In this document: piece by piece, positions 9,401-16,000 of the stretch
Layout: every line of letters begins with the position of its first letter
How positions within the stretch are numbered: the stretch's first letter is position 1
From: JBBRCX01 sp038204465
GTDB taxonomy: Bacteria > Planctomycetota > Phycisphaerae > Tepidisphaerales > Tepidisphaeraceae
Assembly (NCBI GenBank): GCA_038204465.1
Contig: JBBRCX010000096.1
Span: 1 to 17,039, forward strand
Direction of reading: 5' to 3'
Length of the DNA stretch: 17,039 nucleotides
Translations under genes and position numbers: made by a program
Notes under the pieces: model-generated
The model's database searches: none
The model's input: only the letters and a program-made list of their open reading frames with translations
What the model was told of the DNA's origin: nothing

Positions 9401-12400
9401 CGGACATGCCCGCGATGTTCCGCCAGCCGTCGGCGTGCGACTTGATCTGTTGGGTCACATCTTCTTCGAAAGGAACGTCGGAGTAGCAGATCATCTCGAA
9501 GCGCGCGCGGTCGTGCGCCGCGAGCACCGGCTCGACGAAGAAGCCGACCGGGTGCTTCTTGAAATCCGCCGAGACCAGCCCGACGCGCAGCGTACGGTCG
9601 GGGGACCGATCGTTTGCGTGGGCAGGGGAGGCTTGTGTCAGCGGGTCGGCATATTGCCGGCCCCATCGCACGTGCTCCGCGAGAAGCGCCTCGAGATCGT
9701 AGTCGGCATAATGCAGGGTCAATAACAGCCCGCTGTGAGCGTCGGCGAAATCCGGCTTTAGCGCGAGCGCCTGACGATAGGCCGCGACCGCGTCGTCGTT
9801 GCGGCCAAGGCTCAGCAGCGCATTGGCGCGACTGAGGTAAAATTCCGCGCGGTCGGGTGCAAGCTCGATGGCGCGCTGGAAGCACTCGATCGCCCGGTCG
9901 GGCTTTCCCTCGCTGGTGAAGTTATTTCCAAGATTCCCGTGGTATTCCGCCGCGCCGGGCTGCAGCTCGATTGCCCGGTGGTAACTCGCAGCCGCTTCAT
10001 CATAGCGCTGCGCGATGCGCAGGCTGTTCCCCAGATTGTTGTGCAGTGCGCCAAAGGACGGGCGCAGTGCCACCGCCCGCTGATGGGTCGCCACCGCGTC
10101 TTCGATCCGGCCGCACGTCTGCAGCGCGTTGCCCAGGTTGTTCATCGCGTCTGCGTTCTGCGAATCGAGCTCCAGCGACTTCTGATACGCGCCCAGGGAA
10201 TCCTCCATCCTCCCCTGCCTGATGAGGGAGTTCCCGAGATTCAGGTATCCTTCGGACGTTTCAGGCACGCCGCGATGCTCTCCGCCGCACCAGCGCTCCC
10301 ACATCCGCCGATACGCTTTCTCGAGGTCGCGAGTCAGGCGCTGCCGGTCCATGATCGGCGACGTCTGCAGGCGTTGGCGCAGCCCGCGGCGCAGCTCGGC
10401 CAGGCGCGGCAGGTCGTTCGCCAGCGCGCTGGCGACCTGCACGTATTGCTCGGGTGATTGCGTCAGCAACTCCGCAAGGCCGACGTTCTTCAGCAGGCTC
10501 ACCCCCACCCGCGACACGTGCGTCTTTCCCTCGATGCTCACCACAGGGAGTCCCATCCAAAGCGCTTCGCAGGTCGTGGTCGTGCCGTGGTAGGGAAACG
10601 TGTCGAGCGCGATGTCAAGCCGGTGATACATCTCCAGGTGCTGCCGCGTCGTGTCCTGCCGGCCGAGGAGGATCAACCTTTCATCATCGACGCCGTGACG
10701 AGCGAAGCGATCGCGCATCTCTTTTGCGCCCGCGGGATCGGAGAAGGTCTGGTTTTTCAGCACCATTCGGGAGCGCGGCATGGCACTCAGCAGCGCGCAC
10801 CAGAGCGCGATCATCTCGTCGGTGATCTTTGAAGGGAAGTTGAACGATCCGAAGGTGACGTAGCCGTTGCCCATCGCCGGCAAATCCCCCACCGGCGGAC
10901 CGTCGGCCGGCGGTTGGTAGCACCAGGCGCAGGGGTCCAGCCGCACCAATTCCTCGGTATTGAATCGTTCCGTCGCGCCGGGCGGGTCGGCGTGGGAGTC
11001 GGTGATGCGATAGTCGACCGTGGGGAGCCCCGTCGTGTCGGGGTAGCCCAGGTAGGTGACCTGGACCGGCGCCGGCTTGCGCGCAAAAACAGGCATTCGA
11101 TTGCCTGACGAGTGCCCGGAGAGATCGACCAGGATATCGATCTCATCGCGGCGTATCAGTTCGGTGAGATGGTCGGTGGAGGCGCCGTACACGTTGCGCC
11201 ACTGGTCCGCGAGCTTCTCGATCCGCCGCGTGAATGCATCACTGCTGCCCACGTCGGAGTAGCAAAAGACCTCGACTTGTGATTTGTCGTGGGTCGCGAG
11301 AACCGGCTCGATGAAGAAGCCGACGGAGTGCGTCCGGAAATCGGGAGAGACGTATCCGACTCGCAAGCGCCGGCCGGGCGTGCGGTCATTGGCGTGCGGC
11401 TGAATCAGCGGCGCAACAGGATCGGCGTGCTGCCGGGCCCAGCGAAGGTGCTCCTCGAAAATCGACTGAGCGTCGTACGAAGGATGGTAGTGGTATGTGA
11501 ACAACAGGTTGCTGTGCGTCTCGACCTGCTCCGGGCGCAGCACGAGCGCCTTTCGATACGACTCGATTGCGTCAGTCAGCCGCCCCAGGTCCTTCTGGCT
11601 GTTGCCGAGATTGTTAAACGCGGTCGGACTGTTGGGCTGTATCTGAAGCGCGCGCCGGTACCACTCGATTGCTTCCTCGTGCTTGCCGAGATAGCGCAGG
11701 CCGTTGCCAAGATTGGTCAGGAACTCGGGCTGGTTCGGCCTGATCTCGATCGCTTTGCGATACCACTGCACGACCTCTGCATGCCGTCCCTGCATATGCA
11801 GACTATTGCCAAGGTTGCTGTAGTGCTCCGCATGGTCAGGCCGCAATTCAATCGCCTTATGGAACTGGGCGATTGCCTCATCGTGTCGGCCCAGCGCCTG
11901 CAGACTGATGCCGAGATTGTTGAGAAGGTCTGCGCGCGTGGGATCGAGCGGTATCGCCCGACGGTAACATTCGATCGCCTCTTCGTGCCGGCGCTGAATG
12001 CGATGCGAATTCCCAAGGTTGTACAAGGTTTCGACGTGGTCCGGCCGAACCGCGATCGCCCGCTTATAGAATGCGTCGGCCTGCTCGTACTTCTCCTGAA
12101 CGATGAAGCAGTTTCCCAGCTTGTACAACACATCGGCGTCATCCGGCCGCGCGGTCGCGACGCGGCGCAGGCAAACGGCGGCCTCCTCCGCTCTTCCCCA
12201 CGACGCGAGGCAGGTTCCGAGATAATCCTGCGCGGCGGGATCTGATTCCTGCAGTTCCGCTGCCCGCACAACGGACGCGGCCGCCTCCTCCGGCCTCCCG
12301 AGCTCATACAGCGCAAACCCAAGCCCGCCATGGCCCGGCCCGTATTGCGGTCGAAGCAACACCACCCGCCGGTATGCCTCGACCGCCTCCGGAAGCCGCT

Positions 12401-12971
12401 TCTGGGCATGCAGTAACCGCGCGAGGGCGATGAAAGTATCGGGATCATCGGATCGCAGGGCCGCGGCCTGCCGCAATTCCGCTTCCGCTTCAGAGCTTCG
12501 TCCCAGCGCCGCCAGCACCGTTCCCAATTGCCGATGGGTATCGGAGAAGTTGGGCATCCGTCGAAGCGCATCGCGCAAGCTTTGTTCCGCCGCCGGCAAT
12601 TCACCCACTCGCACGAGCGCCCGGCCGAGGTTGTAGTGCGCATCGGCCCGGCCGGGTTCCAGTTCGATGGCGCGGCGATAGCTGGCGATCGCTTCGGGAG
12701 GCCTGGTAAGCGCGGAGTACGCCTCACCGAGGTTGTTGTGATAATCGGCGACCGCCGGCTCGCGCGCAATCGCCCGCTCGATCAGCACGGCCGCTTCGGA
12801 GTGAGCACCGCGCTGATGGTGGGTAACGCCAAGCAGGTGAAGCGCGTCAGGATTGTCCGGCTCCTGGGCAAGAACACGCTCGTAGAGCTCCGCGGCTTGT
12901 TGCACCTGGCCCGCCTGGTGCAGCTCCAGGCCACGCTCCAACGCGTCCAGAATTTCAGCCTCGCTCAACAT
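6489..12971 (-). CDS. Protein B: three-module TPR-GT41 glycosyltransferase, 2160 aa
   Basis: Domain order: 14 TPRs (8-483), GT B1 (535-895), 5 TPRs (907-1076), GT B2 (1127-1484), 7 TPRs (1499-1736), GT B3 (1788-2148). Catalytic-His equivalents are His548, His1140 and His1801. Phosphate-binding Lys equivalents are Lys715, Lys1307 and Lys1968. The donor loops are GTTTTCE in B1 and B3 and NGGVTTCD in B2. Each GT domain is preceded by the linker LHYHP...FEEH or a variant and ends in WxxWC, so all three look active. No signal peptide or membrane segment is visible; the protein is predicted to be cytoplasmic. The start at 12971 gives MLSEAEILDALERGL, which aligns with the start of protein A, and GGA lies a few bases upstream. 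There is no frameshift or stop across 6.5 kb, which argues for selection on the full-length protein. Gene C ends 100 bases upstream, and A starts 35 bases downstream. The sugar donor and protein substrate are unknown. Confidence 0.93.
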   Translation of the reverse strand: MLSEAEILDALERGLELHQAGQVQQAAELYERVLAQEPDNPDALHLLGVTHHQRGAHSEAAVLIERAIAREPAVADYHNNLGEAYSALTRPPEAIASYRRAIELEPGRADAHYNLGRALVRVGELPAAEQSLRDALRRMPNFSDTHRQLGTVLAALGRSSEAEAELRQAAALRSDDPDTFIALARLLHAQKRLPEAVEAYRRVVLLRPQYGPGHGGLGFALYELGRPEEAAASVVRAAELQESDPAAQDYLGTCLASWGRAEEAAVCLRRVATARPDDADVLYKLGNCFIVQEKYEQADAFYKRAIAVRPDHVETLYNLGNSHRIQRRHEEAIECYRRAIPLDPTRADLLNNLGISLQALGRHDEAIAQFHKAIELRPDHAEHYSNLGNSLHMQGRHAEVVQWYRKAIEIRPNQPEFLTNLGNGLRYLGKHEEAIEWYRRALQIQPNSPTAFNNLGNSQKDLGRLTDAIESYRKALVLRPEQVETHSNLLFTYHYHPSYDAQSIFEEHLRWARQHADPVAPLIQPHANDRTPGRRLRVGYVSPDFRTHSVGFFIEPVLATHDKSQVEVFCYSDVGSSDAFTRRIEKLADQWRNVYGASTDHLTELIRRDEIDILVDLSGHSSGNRMPVFARKPAPVQVTYLGYPDTTGLPTVDYRITDSHADPPGATERFNTEELVRLDPCAWCYQPPADGPPVGDLPAMGNGYVTFGSFNFPSKITDEMIALWCALLSAMPRSRMVLKNQTFSDPAGAKEMRDRFARHGVDDERLILLGRQDTTRQHLEMYHRLDIALDTFPYHGTTTTCEALWMGLPVVSIEGKTHVSRVGVSLLKNVGLAELLTQSPEQYVQVASALANDLPRLAELRRGLRQRLQTSPIMDRQRLTRDLEKAYRRMWERWCGGEHRGVPETSEGYLNLGNSLIRQGRMEDSLGAYQKSLELDSQNADAMNNLGNALQTCGRIEDAVATHQRAVALRPSFGALHNNLGNSLRIAQRYDEAAASYHRAIELQPGAAEYHGNLGNNFTSEGKPDRAIECFQRAIELAPDRAEFYLSRANALLSLGRNDDAVAAYRQALALKPDFADAHSGLLLTLHYADYDLEALLAEHVRWGRQYADPLTQASPAHANDRSPDRTLRVGLVSADFKKHPVGFFVEPVLAAHDRARFEMICYSDVPFEEDVTQQIKSHADGWRNIAGMSDERVARAVRDDRIDILIDLAGHTAGNRLLVFARKPAPVQISQFGYPDTTGMAAMDYRVSDPYADPPGENDRYYIEELIRLPHVAWCYRAVGDCSEIMPPPVLASGRVTFGSLNNLSKVTDRVLELWAKILQAVPGSRLIVMQCGEGGQSERVRRVLVAAGVEPDRVQTVGKTTRENYLQHLSSIDIALDPFPYNGGVTTCDALWMGLPVVTLAGKSYVSRQGVSLLSNVGLQELIARTPEEYILIARRIAEDLPRLSRLRQEARARMASSPLTDGARYVDDLQKAYREVWRRWCAGHRRPVAAPGLPADAYTGLGSRYQSQGRVEEAIAAYRQALSVRPDDAETLNNIGNVLYARGEAAEAIDSYQKAIRLDPNHADAHNNLANCLLNEKRYPEADVLYQRAIALQPKRAQFKANFARSLRDQGRHSEAVEELERVLETRPNDAAAYSDLGESLRSLARHMDVIKVYQRAIAAKPDQAEFHNSLGNALHVQGGDVEAINCYRRALELKPEYPPAHNNLGNAYKALGRHDEAIAAYRKALSLDPDFVDADSNLLFALHYHPSLDPEQIFEEHRRWVRQHAQALPPAARRHDTDRSPERRLRVGYVSGDFKTHSVGFFIEPVLVAHDHQEFEVFCYSDGRADPVTARLQALADRWRSIAGKSQDEVGALIQEDAIDILVDLSGYTAGGQRMLLFARKPAPLQVTYLGYPNTTALPTMDYRITDSYADPKGMTERFNTEELVRLDLCAWCYQPSPDAPAVARLPAMAATRVTFGSFNASAKLNPALIELWSRLLLTVPESRLFLKNKCLGEAASRDQMMQLFAQQGVEPDRLELQGWALSVGEHLEQYNRVDIGLDSFPYHGTTTTCEALWMGVPVVSLQGMTHVSRVGVSLLSNVGLDRFIAQTPEEYVRVAADLASDLPRLAGLREGLRERMRRSPLMDRDGFVRRLESAYRAMWRNWCAATQLSARHQPA
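6528..7610 (-). other. GT41 catalytic module B3 (type I)
   Basis: Residues 1788-2148 of protein B. It has DFKTHSV (His1801), CAWCYQP, FGSFNASAK (Lys1968), and FPYHG then TTTTCE (2050-2055). Small departures are GYTAGGQR where sisters have GHTAGNR or GHSSGNR, and ADPK for ADPP. Confidence 0.85.
7764..8477 (-). repeat. TPR-coding array, 7 units
   Basis: Seven 102-base units (residues 1499-1736 of protein B). The signature hydrophobic residue recurs every 34 positions from Leu1504 to Leu1708. One unit carries the atypical KANFARSL (1603-1610). Confidence 0.88.
8520..9593 (-). other. GT41 catalytic module B2 (type II)
   Basis: Residues 1127-1484 of protein B. It has DFKKHPV (His1140), QISQFGYP, LPHVAWCYR, FGSLNNLSK (Lys1307), VMQCGEGG, and DPFPYNGGVTTCDALW (1379-1394). 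It keeps Thr1388 and Thr1389 and has Asp1391, as human OGT has Asp925. Confidence 0.85.
9744..10253 (-). repeat. TPR-coding array, 5 units
   Basis: Five 102-base units (residues 907-1076 of protein B), with Leu at 912, 946, 980 and 1014 and LSRAN at 1046-1050 in the last unit. Same unit count as the first complete inter-GT array of protein C. Confidence 0.87.
10287..11369 (-). other. GT41 catalytic module B1 (type I)
   Basis: Residues 535-895 of protein B. It has DFRTHSV (His548), DPCAWCYQP, FGSFNFPSK (Lys715), VLKNQTF, FPYHG then TTTTCE (797-802), and HVSRVGVSLL. All expected key residues are present. Confidence 0.85.
11523..12950 (-). repeat. TPR-coding array, 14 units
   Basis: Fourteen 102-base units (residues 8-483 of protein B) have an unbroken 34-residue period, with Leu at 47, 81, 115 and on to 455. 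This is the longest TPR superhelix in the window. It is longer than the 13.5 repeats usually quoted for human OGT when the following half-repeat is counted. Confidence 0.88.
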
Positions 12972-13071
12972 GATTTCCGGTGGCTCTTACGTGGTTTCGA
13001 ACGACCGCGAGATGATACACGGAAGCGGTCCACCCAGGCTTTCTCGCTGCGCGACCCGATACCCTGACCGA
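12972..13071 (-). promoter_or_regulatory. 100-base gap between genes C and B, possible weak promoter for B
   Basis: On the minus strand a TATCAT hexamer (13012-13017, 5 of 6 matches to TATAAT) lies about 40 bases before the ATG of B. No recognisable -35 element lies at 16-18 bases. No terminator hairpin with a U-tract is visible after the stop of C, so read-through from C into B is equally possible. Confidence 0.2.
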
Positions 13072-16000
13072 TCACGGGGCAGCGCTGCGCCACTGTTCCC
13101 ACATCTTTTCCAGACTCGCAGCAAACTTCTGGTGGAAGGCTCCGGAATCGACCAGCGGCGAATCCGAAACGAGCTGGCGCAGTTCCCGGCGCAGGCGGGT
13201 GCGGCGCTCGGCATCGCCCGCCAGATTGATCGCCAGCGTGACGTATTGATTCGCCGTCGTCGCGACGAGCTCCATCAACCCGGCCGGGCCAAGGACGCTG
13301 ACGCCGCCGCGCGATGCCCGAGTCGAAGTTGCCGAGGTGATCGCGGGAACGCCCATCCAAAGCGCGTCGAAGACCACCGCCCCCAGGCCGTAAGGGAACG
13401 GGTCGAGCGCGATATCAATGTCGTGATAAGCGGCCAGTGCTTCGGCGCCATGCGGCGCAGCCGGGACCAGCTGAACGTTGGTTTCGGAGAAACCGTGCAC
13501 CGCGAACATATCCAACACATTCTGCCGCGCGGCCGAATCGGCAAAGCTTTCATCCCGCAGCACCAGGCGCGATCCCGGCAGGTTTCGCAGGATGCGCGAC
13601 CATGTGTCCACCAATTCCGGATTGATGTGGGCCGCGGGCGCAAAAGAGCCGAAGGTCATGGGGGCGCCATGGGGCCGCGGATGAACTTCGGGCCCTTCGC
13701 GCGGCGCCGCGTAAAACCGCGCGCACGGTTCGAGATACACCAGTTGCTCGGTGTACTGCCGCTCCGAGGTGCGCGGCGGGTCGCTGAAGGCGTCAGTCAG
13801 GCGGAAGTCGACCGCGCTCAGGCCCGTCGTGCCGGGGTAGCCGAAGTACGAAACCTGCACCGGCGCCGGTTTCATGGCAAACAGGCGCATCCGCGCACCG
13901 GCGTGAGAAGTCAGGTCGATCAGCACGTCGATGCGATCGGCGCGGATCAAATCCCCCACCTCCTCGTCCGTCAAACGCGCGATGCCGCGCCACGGGAATG
14001 CATCCGGCGCCGCGCGGTCAGGGCCCTCGGAATGATCGGCATCTGCGTAGACGACTGCGTCAAACCGACTCGGGTCCTGGGCCGCGATTAAACCTGCAAT
14101 GAATGGGTCCGGGCGAGCCGCGGATCCAGACACATAGCCCACCCTGATCTTCCGGCCGGGCGTACGGTCGTTCGTATGCTTCCCGGATCTACCACCGAGT
14201 GGGCTTCCATGCTCTTTTCCCCAAAGCGCGTGCTCGTCAAAGATCGTCTTCGCGTCCAGCCGCGGGTCGTAGTGCATCGCGCGAAGCAGTTTGCTGTGCG
14301 CCGCGGCGTCGAAGGCGTTCAGCAGAATGGAGCGCCGGTAGGCCGAAACAGCCTTGGTTTGGCGCGCGGTTGCCAACAGGCTATCCCCCAGCGCCGTGTA
14401 CAGCTGGGCTGCGTTGGGCGTAATTCCGATTGCGTGCTCCAACTCCGCGATCGCTTCGGCATGACGCGCACCCTTCTGCAGCAGTCGGGCCAGCCCCTCG
14501 GCGAACTCGGGCTCCTGCGGAGCAAGCGCCACCGCCGAACGATAAGCCGACTCGGCTTCCGTCCGTTTGCCCGCCGAGAGCAGCATCCGTGCGAGCGATT
14601 GGTTCAGCGCCGCGCTGTCGGGATTCTGGATCAGCGCCTGCCGGTAGACTTCGATCGCAGCACCGGCATCAGCGTGCTCCCGCAGAGTTTCGGCCAGGTC
14701 CTGCAGCGCCTCCATGTCGTTTGGCTGCACGCGCTGCGCCGTGCGATAGGCCTCGATGGCTTCATCGAGGTTCCCCTGCTTGCGAAGGGTTTTTCCCAGG
14801 TTGCGCCAGCCTCGGACATTCTGTGGGTCGGCCGCGAGGCTCTCCTGATAGCAGGCGACAGCTTCCTGATCGCGACCCTGCGCGGTCAGCGTGTTGGCGA
14901 GATTGACCAGAAGCCGCGGGTCGCCCGGGCGAATCGCCAGGGCCTCTCGAAAGCACGCCTCCGCCTCGCTGAAGTTACCCTCATTGGCCAGCTCGACGCC
15001 GCGTGCGTTCTGTGTCGCGATCTCTCCCGCCTCATGGGGCGCAATCGTTGAGTCATTGCCGGCGCCGCGCGTTGCGCACCATCGCTGCCACAGATGCTGA
15101 TACGCCGCTTCAAGCCGCGATGCGTATGACTGGCGGTTGACGAGTGGCGAGCGTCCCACTCGTTCGCGCAAGCCCTGGCGCAGGACCGTCAGGCGCCTGA
15201 GGTCTCGCGCGAGTTGTGTCGCGAGCGTCACGTACTGCTGCGGACTCTGCGCCACCAGCTCGCCGAGCGCAACGTTGTTGAGCAGACTCACCCCCACGCG
15301 GGAGACGTGCGTCTCACCCGCGAGCGTGATGACCGGAACGCCCATCCACAGTGCTTCGCAGGTGGTTGTCGTCCCGTGATACGGGTAGGTGTCCAGCGCG
15401 ATATCGACTTCGTGGTACATCGCGAGATGGGCGGGCAGACTCCGCTCCCAGCCGCGCAGGACCAGGCGATCGGACTCGATTCCAAACTCCTTCATCTGCG
15501 CGCGGGTTTCGTCCTGTATCGAGCGATCCGATAGCGCCGCTTGCTTTAGCAGCAGGCGGGAATTCGGAACCGCCAGCAGCACCTGTGCCCAGAGCGCCAG
15601 CAGCCTGGCGTTGATCTTTGCCGAGGCGTTGAACGAGCCAAAGGTGATCCTTCGGGTTGTCGCGGCGGGCGGCGCGTTGACCGCGGGCGCGCGCGGCGGC
15701 GGTTCGTAGCACCACGCGCATGGATCGAGCCGAATGAGCTGTTCGACGTGATACCGTTCGGTGGTGGCGGGCGGATCCGCGTAGGAGTCAGTGAAGCGGT
15801 ACCCGATGGCGCGCATTCCCGTCGTGTTGGGGTAGCCGAGAAACGCCGCCTGCACGGGCGCGGGTTTTCGGGCGAACAGAAGCGGGCGGCCGTCGGCGGT
15901 GTGGCCGGCTAGGTCGACGAGAATATCAATGGCGTCGGAGCGGATGAGGCGTTCCGCCGCATCGTCGCTCAGGCGGCTGATGTCGCGCCACTCGTCCGCC

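Noticed and set aside
11523..12950. Regular 102-base periodicity that could be taken for a tandem DNA repeat or a CRISPR-like array.
   Set aside because: The period equals one 34-residue TPR, the repeats are degenerate at DNA level, and the reading frame is open throughout.
13079..13088. Perfect palindrome GCAGCGCTGC at the end of gene C, considered as a terminator or operator.
   Set aside because: It is short, lies within the last codons of C, has no loop or U-tract, and such GC palindromes are expected by chance here.
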